This document shows positions 1-11,439 of a stretch of DNA of 64,000 nucleotides, piece by piece (position 1 is the first letter of the stretch; every line of letters begins with the position of its first letter). The notes beneath the pieces are model-generated. The model did no database searches. It worked only from the letters and a program-made list of their open reading frames with translations, and was not told the origin of the DNA. The DNA comes from Armigeres subalbatus (Eukaryota; Arthropoda; Insecta; Diptera; Culicidae): positions 372,001 through 436,000 of the forward strand of contig NW_026942982.1 in NCBI RefSeq assembly GCF_024139115.2, given 5' to 3'. The position numbers were made by a program, and so were the translations under genes.

Positions 1-30
1 AATCCGGAGAAACTTTCTCGATACCCTGGG

Positions 31-399
31 CACTGTGTACTAGACTGGCCCTGGAAACAAAAAGTTGTCTAATTCCACGGGGCACCCCCCAGGATTGTGT
101 CTTTGGGTGAGAAAATCAGTCTCTGAAAATTTCAGCTCAATCGCTTGTTGCATAAGCTGGCGCATTTGATTTGAAGTTCGTATGGGGATTTCAGCCAAAA
201 TGTATAGGAAAATACACCTCCGTCACTCATTCGATCTGGAAATTGCTTCTGATCGCTCGATTGACCTCAGAATTGCAAAAACGGCAGTTGGTATGCTACA
301 GAACAATTTCACAGAACATTGTATGATGATTAAATGAACTTGCCCGTGGAATTCGACAACATTTTTTTCTCCCCATAGTAATCTGGGCCAGTCTACTGT
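31..399. repeat. Palindromic MITE, interrupted near its right tip
   Basis: The left arm (about 31-100) is the imperfect reverse complement of 335-399. Both arms carry the AGACTGGCCC / GGGCCAGTCT motif and the ATTCCACGGG / CCCGTGGAATT motif. The right tip continues at 6391-6410 beyond the LINE inserted at 400, so the original element was about 375 bp. No reading frame inside is credible. A short frame on the minus strand at 223-432 begins by translating the poly-T tract into lysines. The superfamily is not identified. Confidence 0.6.
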
Positions 400-1219
400 T
401 TTTTTTTTTTTTTTTTTTTTTTTCTTGAGCAAGGGTAAACGGAAATCTGCAACCAGACACCTGAGGAGGTACTAAGGTAGTGTGGGGATGGGTATGTCAT
501 GTAACTCTTACCCGACCCACTAAAACCAAAACCCTTTCGCCAGTCCGTACCCCCGGCCCGCAATTAAGCAATACATCAGGGGGGGACTATTGAGAACGCT
601 CACGCCTATGCTAACGCACTTGACGTCAATACACACAACATCGACTTCAAGGGTGGCTACCTCACCACCCGTCGATCGCAAGCTATGATAGTAACCTAGC
701 GGTCCGTATCATAATCTCACGTTGGAAACGAACACCCCGACAACAACCACCGCGCGCTAACCGCAATGACCTCTATATCTACATACTGAGTGTCGTAACC
801 TTACAAATCTTCGCTCTTCAATTAGCGGAAAATTTGTCTTCAACGCCTAAAATTGGAAAGCGTGCTTAAGCTCCAAGAAATGAACACTGAATGACCATCG
901 TTTATTTTCATTCGAACAATGTAGAATTTCCTGTCAGCCTACTGAGATTGAATTTCAAATGTCTTCTCATTAGCTTCTTAGTATGCTGACATTTCAAATG
1001 TCTACTACGATTGAATTTCAAATCCGTTATCATTATTTTATTATTGTCATTTTAAAATAGTTATGTTTATTTCATTATTTTTATCGTGAATCCAATGTAA
1101 CCAAAAATACGTTTCTTTTTTCCCGACTCACTTTATTCCCCACACTGAGGTCCCCGCAGCCCACCCGCGACATGTTGGTTGTCGGGGTGAGCAAGGTGTT
1201 CACTGCATCACAGGTGCCC
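400..1219 (-). other. 3' UTR and poly-A tail of the R1-clade LINE
   Basis: About 800 bases follow the ORF2 C-terminus and run to the poly-A tract at 400-423. Bases 900-1100 are AT-rich with repeated TTTCAAAT motifs. No coding potential is visible. Confidence 0.75.
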
Positions 1220-4180
1220 TTACTGCACTCGTTGGTTTTGTTCAAGACGCCACCACCGCTGCAGTTTCGACATAATCTGTTGAGATGCTGTGTTCACCGC
1301 ATTCCATATAGCTTCTTCCCGGCACATCCTCTCGACGAGGTTGTCCGGGGTTGTATCCATACCACTAATAAGCAGCATGGTATTGCGTTCTACCTCGAAT
1401 CGCGGGCATGCGAACATCACATGCTCTGCCGATTCTACCTCACCTACACATTCAGGACACTCCGCAGAATCTGCGAAGCCAAACCTGTGTAGGAATTTCT
1501 TAAAGCAGCCATGTTCAGACAATACCTGTGTTAGGTGGAAGTTGACTTGACCATGCTTCCTATCAACCCAGTTGGACACATCTGGAATCAGTCTGTGGGT
1601 CCAACGACCTTTGACTGCGGTGTCCCATGCTCTTTGCCATTTTGAGCAACGAAGCTGCTCTCTTGACACGTCGCACTTGCACCGAGTCCCTTTCGTTGTA
1701 GCACTCCACATCCTCCTCTAGGAGTGTGTCTATCGGCATCATTCCAGCTATAACGCACACCGCCTCATATGATATGGTGCGATATGCGCTCGCGACACGT
1801 AAGCACATCAGCCGGTGTACTCTGATCAATTTCTTTACATTGTACTCGGCTTTTAGTGCTACTGCCCATGCCGGCACGCCATAACGGATGATAGACAATG
1901 CTACGCCAGCTATCAGCCTACGCACTTGACTATGCACCGCCGATCTGTTGGACATCATTCGTGATAAAGATTTTATCGCCAATGAAGCCCGCTGACATGC
2001 ATAATCGACGTGGCTCGTAAAATTGAGCTTATCATCGATCATCACGCCCAGATGCTTGAGAGACCTCACGGAGTTAACTGTGCAGGTCCCTACTCTTATC
2101 CTCGCCTGTTGCAGCCCATGACGGTTATGCACTACCACAACTTCTGTCTTGTGATGTGCAAGGGACAACCGCCTCGAGTTGAGCCATTCCTCCACTCTGC
2201 CAATCGCGTATGAAGCCTTCAGTTCGACTTCGTCGAGAGTGTCACCTGCTACTTCTAGCATTACGTCATCCGCAAAGCCTTCTATCTTCACTCCGGCCGG
2301 GAGACTTAGGCGTAATACTCCATCGTACATAATATTCCACAGAACCGGTCCGAGGATCGATCCCTGTGGAACACCCGCTGACACTACGATCGACTTTCGA
2401 CCGGCATCAGTGTCGTATAACAGCACCCTATTCTGAAAATAGCTTTTCAGTATCCTGCACAGGTAATCCGGAACTCTCAATCGGTGCAGGGAGTCAGCAA
2501 TTGCTGCCCAGCTAGCATTGTTAAACGCGTTTTTTACATCAAGTGTAATCAACGCGCAGTACCTAATACCTCTTCTGTTTAAACCTCTCGCTATCTTGGC
2601 CGTATCCGTTACCGCTCGAATTGCTTCGATGGTAGAACGGCCCCTAACGGAAGCTCGCATACTGGTTGCTAGATAAGCCACCAGCACACTCTGTATAGGC
2701 CGACAATCTATTCAGAATGACCCTCTCTAGCAGCTTTCCAGCTGTGTCGAGTAGGCAAATTGGTCTGTATGCTGAAGGATCCCCCGGCTGTTTGCCAGGC
2801 TTCGGTAATAGCACCAATTTCTGCCGTTTCCATCGATCTGGGAAGTTTCCTTCGTCCATGCATCTCTGGAGGCAGCTCCTGAACATATCTGGATTGGCAA
2901 GAATGGCGTGTTTAAGGGCCAGGTTTGGAATACCATCCGGGCCTGGCGCCTTATTGAGCTTAAGTTTTCTTGCGGCTACGATAAGCTCTTCGTTAGTCAC
3001 TAGCGGTACCACGTCGACTGACTCGTACGGTGTAGCGGGCCAGTCCGATGGTTCATGTGTCGGAAACAGTCCCTCTACTATACTGGCTAACAGCTCTGGG
3101 GATCTTTCAGGAGGTGTGCTATTGGTCCTAGACATCACTATCCTGTATGCATCGCCCACGGGGTGTCATTCGCCATCCTGCACAGCTGTTCGAAGCAGGC
3201 TCGCTTGCTACATTTAATCTCGTAGTTCAGGGCTCTGCTCGCTGTCCGGAATACCCTCGTCTATCGAGTCGCTCAGCGTCTGTTCTAGCACGTCGCAACC
3301 TTCTTTTAGCTTTAAGACAGGTTCTACGAAGATCTGCAATCGTGTCAGACCACCAGTACACTGGTTGTCGATTTCCTGGGGGCTGGGTCTTCCTTGGCAT
3401 CGCCACGTCGCAAGCACGTGTAAGTACTTCCGTCAGGTCGTTACCGCTTAGTCCTGTAGTCCTACTCTCCCAGCGCAGCGCCTCCACCAACAGCTCTTGA
3501 TTGAACTGTGACGTGCGCCATCCGGGATCCGTTGCACCACCTCTTCTCGTCGTAGTTCTCCGGGTATACTCGACCATAAAACGTACTTCCTGATGGTCGC
3601 TAGAAGTATGACCCTCGTGGACCATCCATCTCGGTTCTTCAGTCCATCCTGCGCTGCAGAAGGTGACATCGATACATGAATCACCGCTCGGTCCTCTGAA
3701 CGTTGGCACTTGACCTTCGTTCAGCAGAACTACGTTCAATACCGCTAGTGACTCTAACAGGATATGACCTCTAGCGTTAGTAAACCGGGAACCCCAGTCC
3801 ACTGCCCACGCATTGAAGTCACCTGCTACAACTACTGGTTTAAGGCCAGTTAGCTTCGCCGCAAGAGTATCAACTACCCTAGTGTACTGCTCTATACTCC
3901 ATCTAGGGGGACAGTAGCAGCTACAAAAGTAAACACCGTTTACCTTTGCTATGACGAAACCCTCATCGTTAGGCGAAGATATTATCTTCTGGATGGGGTA
4001 GCGCCCACAAGTCCAGATTCCCACCATACCGGACTTGTCCGCAATCCAGCTGCCGTTTCCAGCAGGGATGCGGTATGGGTCGGACAGCAAGGCAACATCA
4101 GCTTTACACTCGATAACCGACTGTTGTAGCAGCAGCTGGGCCGCCTCGCAGTGGTTCAAGTTTAGCTGTGTTACTTGCAT
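1220..4180 (-). pseudogene. LINE ORF2: endonuclease-reverse transcriptase, frameshifted
   Basis: The protein nicks target DNA and copies the element RNA there. The frame opens with an ATG at 4180, overlapping the end of ORF1 by about 10 bases. An APE-type endonuclease occupies 3227-4180, with AGDFNAW, a CIDVTF block and SDHQ. The RT N-terminal part lies at 2644-3159 (APGPDGIP, AYRPICLLD). The RT core lies at 1563-2687, with TLDVKNAFNNASW, GVPQGSILGP and the catalytic FADDV. The C-terminal part at 1220-1711 has a zinc motif CPECVGEVESAEHVMFACPR. These four pieces fall in different minus-strand frames, so there are at least three frameshifts (near 3200, 2665 and 1640). The domain order and motifs fit the R1 clade. 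Few in-frame stops are seen, so the frame breaks could be recent or sequence error. Confidence 0.9.
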
Positions 4181-5700
4181 GTCTGGACCCTTCTAGAGGC
4201 CGGACAGGCCTGCGCACCGGTGAGATGCCTGTTGTCTGCCCCCGTAGGACAGATCAGGCATCTCGGTGCAGCCCTGGCAGGTGCGAGCCTGGTGGTTTTC
4301 GGCTCCGCACCTACGGCACAGCTTACTACGGTCAGGTCCCTTACAGTCATAGGACTTATGACCGTGGCCAAGGCACCTGTAGAAGGCCTGATTGGGTTGG
4401 CTTGTGCTCAGCGAGCACACCGACCAACCCACCTTCAGTTTTACCTTATCCAGCACCTTCTTGGCCTCAGCCATAGGTACTTGGAATGAGGCAACCTGCA
4501 TTCCCGCAAAGCCTTTGCGTAACCGAATCGCGGATTCCTGGATCTCGACATTACACTGATCCTTCAGTGCGTCTACCAGGTCTCCGGCTTCGGTTATTAA
4601 ATCCATGCCCTTGCACTGGATGTTCAGGACTGGGCACAGGGCTCTAACCTGGACCCTGTCACCCAGGACCTCTTCCGTCAACTTTTTATACTCGGAACTC
4701 TTCCGAGTAGCATCCCGCTTCAAGACGAGAATCATCTCGCCTTTGCGCGTTCTTCGGATGCAGTTGACATCCCCTCCTAGACTAGAGAGCTTCTCGGTGC
4801 CTCTCATAGTCTTTAGGACTTCGGCGTAGCTTTTATCGTCAGCCTTGACAATGATCGCTTCACCTCTATCCTTCCGCTTGCCACTCCCACTAGAAGGCGC
4901 ACCCTTTTCCTCACGGGCTCTACCCTTCTTGGCGGTGGCTGGATCCTCTCCCTTGGTCGCACTCCTTGCGACCTGCTGGCGGCTTCTTTTCTCCTTTTTA
5001 GGATTCACTACCTTTGTCCATGGTAGATCTTCCTCCCGGCGGTCCTCTGGTATCTTCCTAGGTGGAGGTACCATTTTCCTCTCGGTCTCCACTCGGACCT
5101 TTTCTGCGGTCCGTGCCGAGGCTTTATTAGCTACTTTCAGGTCCGCCTCCTGCGTGACCCTACTAAGCTTAGGAGTTGCTCCGCTGTTAGCCATACGCCG
5201 TTTAAGTTCTGCAGTCTGGCTCTCCGCCAGCTGCTTCCCTTCTGCAAGGAGCCGAATCTTCGATTCGGCCTCCTTCGAGCCTTCTTGGCTTGGCTAACTG
5301 CCAATTCCTTTTCTTCAGTAAGAAGACGGATCTTGTGCTCCGCCTCCTTACTGGCTTCCAGCAAGGACTTCCACTCCGACTTCGCCTCCACGACTAGAGC
5401 GCAGAGGGTTAGTACGGCCTGTTTTAAGTCCTTACTATAATTCACTCGGTTGTCCAGGAAGGACATGATTACGTCCGAAACGTCCGTAATCACCTCCATC
5501 GTCTGGACTCCATCCTCACCGTGGTTAGTCATCACCGAGTTAATGACTTTGGTCAGAGTGGGGCCGTCCATCTTAACATCCACCGGCACCTCTTCCGCCC
5601 CACCACGTGCTCCGCCATCGCCTCCCCGGCGATCTTTGGGGTGACCGATCAAGGCCACTGCGCCTGGCGAAAGGGTTCTCCTTGTCGCCATTCGCCTCAC
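4171..5700 (-). pseudogene. LINE ORF1: gag-like RNA-binding protein, frameshifted
   Basis: The upstream part (5137-5700) has a charged stretch rich in Glu, Lys and Ala that could form a coiled coil. The frame then shifts near 5190 into 4193-5194, a basic region followed by zinc knuckles. In the first knuckle (CLGHGHKSYDC) the expected leading Cys is replaced. The second, CRRCGAENHQARTC, is a complete CCHC. A further frameshift near 4260 puts the last Cys/His cluster (CLICPTGADNRH) in another frame ending at 4171, which overlaps the start of ORF2. Proteins of this type coat the element RNA. The ORF1/ORF2 overlap is a known R1-type arrangement. Confidence 0.8.
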
Positions 5701-6390
5701 CTCCTTCCTTCGTCGTTTTTGAAATTTTTAATGGGAAACTCATGTTTGTTGGGTCCCCTTGCGGCTGCTGTCGAATCCTGTTGGTGTAGTCGCCTTCGCG
5801 ATCCCATGGTTATCTATACATACCTTGCGGCATGCAGGGAGGCCATGCGAGGTTGACACTTTCGTGTTCAGAGCCAGATCAGCGCTAGTCAGGAAGGAGC
5901 ATCTGAGCCTACTCCCACTCAGCTACCAGCTGAGCCACAGGATTGTACCGCGTGCCACAAGGCCTGCCACGGTTTTAAGGGACGGAAGACAGCCTGGCCA
6001 TTAGCCCATTCGCCGTTTCAGGTCGGTGTCACCCGGCCTTACTAAGAGAATAGAATAACCAGACTACCAGCCCTTGCGTTCACAATATCTCAATATCCAA
6101 AAACAAGACCAATAACATGCAACCAGTATACCACAATCAGGATCTTACTGGGATCAATCCTGATGTGCCAATGGCACTCCCTGGGCTTGTGCTTTTGAAG
6201 CGGCACACAGTCGCTTTGATAGAGTCTGCTTACGGGCACTTGTGGTTTTTTGGGAGGGATTTTAGCAGAGCCCACTGCTAAATCTCACCACGCCCTAGGC
6301 AGTTCTCCCTGACTCGCAGACAGCTGGGGAGGGGTCGTCAAGCCCTTGGACATGGTCCATGCTGTCCCTACTGTCCCTGCTGCCCCCGGA
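5701..6390 (-). other. 5' leader of the R1-clade LINE
   Basis: About 690 GC-rich bases lie between the ORF1 start and the right target duplication. The element is not 5'-truncated, because the duplication abuts this leader. An internal promoter would be expected here, but none is obvious. Confidence 0.65.
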
Positions 6391-6432
6391 CCAGTCTACT
6401 GTGTACCCATTATACTTGCCACACAAGATAGG

Positions 6433-6967
6433 TTTTTTTTTTTTTTTTTTTTTTTACAAGGGAGAATGCATTTACACACTAACCCAGTACACGTGCATTG
6501 TAGTTGCCAAACTACCACACGGAAGTGTACTGGAGTGTCGGACTCGACCATACCGGTAATACCGACTAAACTCCCTTGGGCTCCACCATCGTTTCCCCCA
6601 GGAACTACCTCGCAGTACTACTTCTGGGGGGACGGCAGTACTAAGCGTACTCGCTCATTATCGCTCACACGGGCACTCGTCCCACGCGAGACTGACTTGG
6701 GTGCTCGCACACCATTCACTCCATTTGAGTCTTACTTGGATGCTCTCCCGGGCGCTCCGCTGCCATGCCTCGAGGTGTCGATAGCGGTAACGCTACGACA
6801 CTCCTGCCTCAGCACGAGCAGATCAATCACACCACTGCCGAAGCAGACCACACGCTACCCTGCCGAAGCAGGGACACTCCCCATGCACCACATGTGCACA
6901 ACTGTAGGTGTGTGGGTACAACCCACTGCTACCCTGCCGCCGAAGCAGCTTCTCCAAAGACAAGACA
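6433..6967 (-). mobile_element. 5'-truncated LINE, 3' end only
   Basis: A 535-bp insertion flanked by an exact 12-bp duplication (ACACAAGATAGG at 6421-6432 and 6968-6979). A 23-base poly-A tail, seen as T, lies at 6433-6455 on the 3' side. The body is C-rich non-coding sequence with repeated TGCCGAAGCAG motifs, similar in style to the 3' UTR fragment at 30668-31535. It has the same orientation as the R1-clade LINE and starts 30 bp beyond it. The open frame at 6346-6978 on the plus strand spans the flank and this UTR and is not a gene. Confidence 0.88.
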
Positions 6968-6984
6968 ACACAAGATAGGGTAAC

Positions 6985-7415
6985 CAACTTGATTTGGACC
7001 CCTACACATTTTGGACCCTCCTGACGACATTTTTCTGATTTCTGAACTAAAAACAATGCCGCTGCTAATTCCCCCATCGGCTTCAGGAAATTAACATTCT
7101 TCAGCATCTATTTCACTAGTTTCCTGTGCAAAAAAGCGATATTTAGATTAAATTTTGAGGAAATTAGTTTGTTCAAGAAGGTGAGCGTTTCAATGCGTTA
7201 CGCTTAAAAGTATACATCACTGAAAATCTCAGAACGTACACAATAAGTTTTTGTCGAAGTTGTGAATTTAAAACGCAGGAATCTTCTCATTGATGCATGC
7301 CAATCGAAAGATAAGACTTGGCTTCGACTCAATTGACCAGGGTAAATTAAAAATTCGACTTTGAAGAGACTAAATTGGGGGTGTCCAAAATGTGTACATT
7401 TGGGGGTCCAAAACG
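6985..7415. repeat. Probable TIR element
   Basis: TTGGACCC...ACACATTTTGGAC at about 6992-7018 is matched in inverted orientation by GTCCAAAATGTGTAC...GGGGGTCC at 7382-7410. The ends are imperfect, and no target duplication could be fixed because the LINE at 6433-6967 lies next to it. No gene is seen inside. Confidence 0.45.
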
Positions 7416-7673
7416 AAGAATATTTTTATTTCATAAAATGGCATATTTCACTGATTTATCAATAACTGAAGCTGCGCCGGTCGAAATGAGCTGCTGCAAT
7501 TTTTTGCCCGCGCCGCCGGTGAATTTTAGGCACGCCGTTGAAATAATTTGGTTTTGAGGGTTCATATCCCTCCCTCGATTAGTTAGAAGAAAAAATCCGT
7601 TCAAACCCTTATAGATTTGAAATATTTCGGCTGCACCGCAGAAAAGAACATGTATACATTAAATATCTGTTTA

Positions 7674-8228
7674 GGGTCTATTCACAAATTACGTAACGCA
7701 AAAATCCGAGTTTGTGACCCCTCCTCCCCTCGTAACAAAAAGTAACATTTTTGGTACCCCTCCTCCCCATGTAACGCGTAACTGTGAAAATTTTAAAGGC
7801 AGATTTTTTCCTTCTCTGAAGCATTTGGGTTTGGTATTTTTTGAACACTCTTAGAATAGGAACGGCACATGATCAAAAATCAAGGATATCAAGAATGCAG
7901 CTAATAGTAAACTAGTAAACAAAAATTGAATTTGCGATCATAACCATTTACATAGTTTTGTGGAACTGTGGTGTCGAGAAATACAATAATCTCTTGGTAA
8001 TTTAACACATATCAGTCCCGCTATGTCGCTAATATATGTACGATAATGATAAACAGCAATTACTTCAATCAGTGATTAAAAATAGACATTCAAATACATT
8101 TTTATTCGCGTTATGCGTAACGTTTGGTAGCACCCACCCCCTCCCCCACCTTTTAGTGTAACAAACTATAACGCAAGTTGGACCTCCCCCCTCCCCCCAG
8201 AAGCGTTACGTAATTTGTGAACAGACCC
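7674..8228. mobile_element. Harbinger-like MITE with TTA target duplication
   Basis: A 26-bp terminal inverted repeat (7674-7699 and 8203-8228) has one mismatch; its core is CACAAATTACGTAACGC. It is flanked by TTA at 7671-7673 and 8229-8231. A 3-bp TWA duplication is the hallmark of PIF/Harbinger elements. The sub-terminal zones are rich in CCCCTCC runs. It has no transposase frame and so is non-autonomous. The preceding 7416-7670 holds nothing recognisable. Confidence 0.82.
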
Positions 8229-8784
8229 TTACGTCACTTATTAAGAGGACGTAAAACGTATATGATAGAATTAAAAGTTTTGTTCATATTACTTGTTTTT
8301 CACTTTATTCATGGATCTTTGGATTCTTTATGATACGTAAGTATAGTAATCCAAAAACCCAAATTGGATATATTATCGCCAAATGTTTTAGATCCATTGA
8401 GATCCAGAATTCCATTGAGTTCATGCTTTCACACCTCCACGCGTAAACTAATATCTTCCGTTCCTTTTAGTATATGGTATATATCAATATTCCATGAATC
8501 AAATTGGACATACCTTCAGAATGTGTTCCATTCATGATAACCCTAGAATTCCCTGAAGTAATGCCTTAAGGCCTAGAAGCAAAACGAAAGATCTATTAAC
8601 TCCTCTTAGAAATAACATGCTCTTAGTGAGAATTTGAGTTGAAAGCATTTTCCATTCCAATGAATCCAAGAATTGGAATAGTATAGGCCTTAAAGTCAAT
8701 ACACGTAACGACAAATCTATTAACTTCTTTTAGATATGGAACATGCTCTTAGTAATCATTTGAACCAAATTCTATTTGACTTCA
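8229..8784. repeat. Degenerate tandem repeat, period about 123 bp
   Basis: A block with CCTTA...ATCTATTAACT...TTTTAGA..., then ACATGCTCTTAGT, appears at about 8566-8640 and again at 8689-8762. A weaker third match follows at 9150-9240, beyond the inserted MITE at 8785-9138. No coding frame is seen. Bases 8229-8560 are AT-rich with nothing else recognisable. Confidence 0.5.
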
Positions 8785-9138
8785 CTTTTCCCGTCAAAAA
8801 ATTTTGTTCGCCTTATCGATTCTTTAAATTATTTGTATTTCAAATCAACTTTCCCAAAGAATCAATTTTTTCGCCTCTAACTATTTGAAACAAATTAAAA
8901 CAAAAATCGAAAAGGTGCTGTTTTTCAAGTTTGGCCTAATATTTGCCCGATCTTTAACCAACATCAGTCCATTACTTCAGTCTGGTTCACGCATGCAGTA
9001 CTTTTTCATGTTTTGTTTTTAATTTTTAAAATAGTTAGAGGCTTCAAAAAATTTGAGTTCTTTGGAAAAGTTGACCTTAAATAAGTTAAAGGATCGACTG
9101 AAGCTATGGAAACTACACACAACTTTTGACGGGAAAGG
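8785..9138. mobile_element. Palindromic MITE with long imperfect arms
   Basis: CTTTTCCCGTCAAAA at 8785-8799 pairs with TTTTGACGGGAAAGG at 9124-9138. The complementarity continues inward through CAACTTTCCCAAAG / CTTTGGAAAAGTTG to GCCTCTAACTATTT / AAATAGTTAGAGGC near 8875 and 9030. The arms are about 100 bp around a loop of about 140 bp. It interrupts the degenerate repeat described at 8229-8784. No frame is present. Confidence 0.75.
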
Positions 9139-9237
9139 TCAATTGAATGCCTGTTCCATTTCAAGCCACCTGAAATTTCCTAGAATTGAAATACAAGATC
9201 TTTATGTTAGTTTTAGAAATGAACATGCGGTTAGTGA

Positions 9238-9530
9238 TCTTCTTCTTATTTTTAGCATTACATTCCTCACTGGGACTTTACCGCCTTGCAGCTAGTATTC
9301 ATTAAGCACATCCACAGTTGTTAACTACAAGGTTTCTACACAAAGTTATCATTTTTGGATTCATGTATCGCGAGGCTAACACGATGATACTTTCATTCCC
9401 AGGGAAGTTGAGAAAATTTTCAACCCGAAAATTTCCTAGACCAGACCGGAATTCGAATCCAACCACCTTTAGCATTATCTTGTTTTGTAGCCACGCATCT
9501 TATCGCACGGCTAAGGGATTTCTTGAATGA
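9238..9530 (-). mobile_element. tRNA-derived SINE, Feilai-like
   Basis: On the minus strand the tRNA-like head is at the right (about 9420-9525) and includes a B-box-like GGTTGGATTCG. The body carries the sequence typical of Aedes Feilai-type SINEs: AAGCACATCCACAGTTGTTAACT, shared with the fragment at 19241-19378. The short TCTTCTTCTT tract at 9238-9248 is its 3' tail. Bases 9531-10051 hold no gene. Confidence 0.65.
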
Positions 9531-10051
9531 ACCACAATCAGCATGAACGATTCAAACAAGCTTGCAACTCTCTATGAAGTCAAGAGCTATACTCCAAGGA
9601 ATTCTTGTGTGAACTGGGTTGCAATAAATGTTTAAGGAATATATTTTATTTCTCCTGTTTCGATAGGGGCGAGTCTTTTTTTTAGTTGTTCGTAAAAATT
9701 GGAGAACGATCCGTCGTGTTTATTTAGAAGCTTAGAAACTGATAAGATTGTGGGTCATTGTTTTTAACGACGCGGGACACAAAATCGGGCAGAAACATAA
9801 CTCTTAATTGATTAATCAAACTCAATACAGACGCCGAAAATCGATTAAAAAATCAATTTTGCTCCCCAACGCTCATCTGATTCTGTATCATGTTCTGAGT
9901 GTCATCCAAAAGTTTGACTCATTTGGATTAAAACTGATTAAGCACAAGCCGTTTCAATTTTGCAAAATTAGCATGGGGAAATTTATTTTCATTATAATGA
10001 TTATGGAGCTTTCTATTAAGCCAGTTTAAAGAAAACCTACATAGTTGAAAG

Positions 10052-10339
10052 GAATACTCAAAGCTTTCACTCAGCGAAAACCGCATCCTAATTAATCGTT
10101 CAATTAATTAGTAATCAATTTAATCTATACGTAGTTTTCTGGTACTAATTGCGTAACTCTAAACAGGCAACATTGCTGCTCCTAACGAAATAGCACACAA
10201 ATTCGGGCTCACGTTTCAGTGATCACCTCAAAAAGTTTAACGATCGCATAAGATTCGCAACCTGTATCAAAATCGATTACTAATTATTGGCACGATTAAT
10301 TAATAGCGGTTTTCGCTGAGTGAAAGCTCTCGAGTATTC
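10052..10339. mobile_element. MITE with TIRs of about 70 bp
   Basis: The outer TIRs are GAATACTCAAAGCTTTCACT at 10052 and the matching AGTGAAAGCTCTCGAGTATTC ending at 10339. They continue through CAGCGAAAACCGC and a TAATTAATCG...AATTAGTAATC block. The whole is about 288 bp and non-coding. No clear duplication was assigned. Bases 10340-10479 hold no gene. Confidence 0.8.
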
Positions 10340-10479
10340 TCTAATTAAGAATGTTTCATTGCCTGCGCTAAATGAAGAAGCGCTATAATCAGTATAATGG
10401 AACAATAAAATTCCCGATGCTGACGAGCAGGAGCGACGACCTCGATAACAGAAATTTGTGAACTAGCATTGCAAAAGAT

Positions 10480-10657
10480 TTTTAGTTTACTAGATAAAGA
10501 ATGTCGCTTCGGCTCCCTTTGTTCTGCTGTCCGGAACATGTTGGGTACCAAGCTGTCAAATCGTATGGATTTTCCTTCTTTGATATTTATCCCTATTCTC
10601 GCCAGCAAAAGATGTTCGGACAGCGCCGAAGCGACAATCTTTATCTAGTAACTAAAA
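10480..10657. mobile_element. Short MITE
   Basis: TTACTAGATAAAG..TGTCGCTTCGG at the left (10484-10513) is matched by the inverted copy ending at 10653. The CTGTCCGGAACAT block at the left and ATGTTCGGACAG at the right extend the arms. It is about 175 bp and has no gene. Bases 10658-11036 hold nothing recognised. Confidence 0.78.
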
Positions 10658-11036
10658 TATCTTTTAAAATACAATATATATAGCAGAATACTTGAGACAT
10701 AACTGCTTAGGTATTTCAATCCAATAATAATTTGTTATGCATTTGGTATTAAAATAGAACTTAATAACAGAATATGTTAGGCTACAATGTATTGCATATA
10801 CATTTTAGTATTATTCCTTTGGTATTTTACCTCTTATACAGGGCTAGTTCATACAGAGTATGGCATCAATAACAAAATTAGGTATTATAGAGCCAATTTC
10901 TCCTGCTCGTGCCGCCTGTTGGAATTGCCCTTACGCCTCACGAGCCTAGAACACCTGCCGACTCTGCCCTTCGCATAACAACATTTATGAAAATACTATA
11001 AAATTGCTTTTTTTCCGCGATTAAGCGCCAGAAATC

Positions 11037-11175
11037 ACTTGTCATAAGACTAGTTTGTACAATCATTAGTTCACCACTTAATTGTATCTTGTGACGATGA
11101 TTTCGACCTCAACAGTAAGGCCGTCTTCAGTGTCTCGTACTTGTACATTTACTACGGTGCTTACTTCTACTCGCT
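11037..11175. repeat. Half copy of the CACTTGTCATAAGAC foldback family
   Basis: It begins CACTTGTCATAAGAC and runs through AATTGTATC, TTTCGACCTCAACAGTAAGG and GTCTTCAGTGTCTCGTACTT. This is the left arm of the complete foldback at 20634-20849. The mirror arm is absent. Bases 11176-11439 are AT-rich with no gene. Confidence 0.7.
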
Positions 11176-11439
11176 TGTTGCGCTTAATGCTTAGGTATAA
11201 ACTTGAAGAGCCAGGGCTACCATTTCGCATCTTTATTCAACAACCGCGTTTGTACCGTCGGTAGATTTCAAGCTTACGGAGAAGAGCCATTCTTAAAATT
11301 TTAATGTTTGATAATTGAATGATTTTCCTGATATATATGTTCAGCTACCTTAGACCTAAATGTAATGTGTACAAGTTGATAAATAAAATATTCAATGAAA
11401 TAAATATGTATGTATTATAGTGCATTATATTCGAAATCG

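Larger units (their letters stand above)
400..6390 (-). mobile_element. Full-length R1-clade non-LTR retrotransposon (LINE)
   Basis: A complete LINE on the minus strand, flanked by an exact 12-bp target duplication (CCAGTCTACTGT at 388-399 and 6391-6402). The 3' end is a 24-base poly-A tail, seen as T at 400-423. Gene order on the minus strand is 5' leader, gag-like ORF1, then endonuclease plus reverse transcriptase with a C-terminal zinc motif. No RNase H is seen, which fits R1 rather than LOA or I. The QLNLNHCEAAQ start of the endonuclease is typical of R1 relatives. It lies inside a palindromic MITE and not in rDNA, so it is not a site-specific R1. Frameshifts in both ORFs make it inactive as read. 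Confidence 0.9.

Noticed and set aside
223..432. Minus-strand frame starting with a run of lysines
   Set aside because: The lysines come from the poly-A tail of the inserted LINE.
6346..6978. 210-codon plus-strand frame
   Set aside because: It crosses a poly-T tail and a LINE 3' UTR bounded by a target duplication, so it is a chance open frame.
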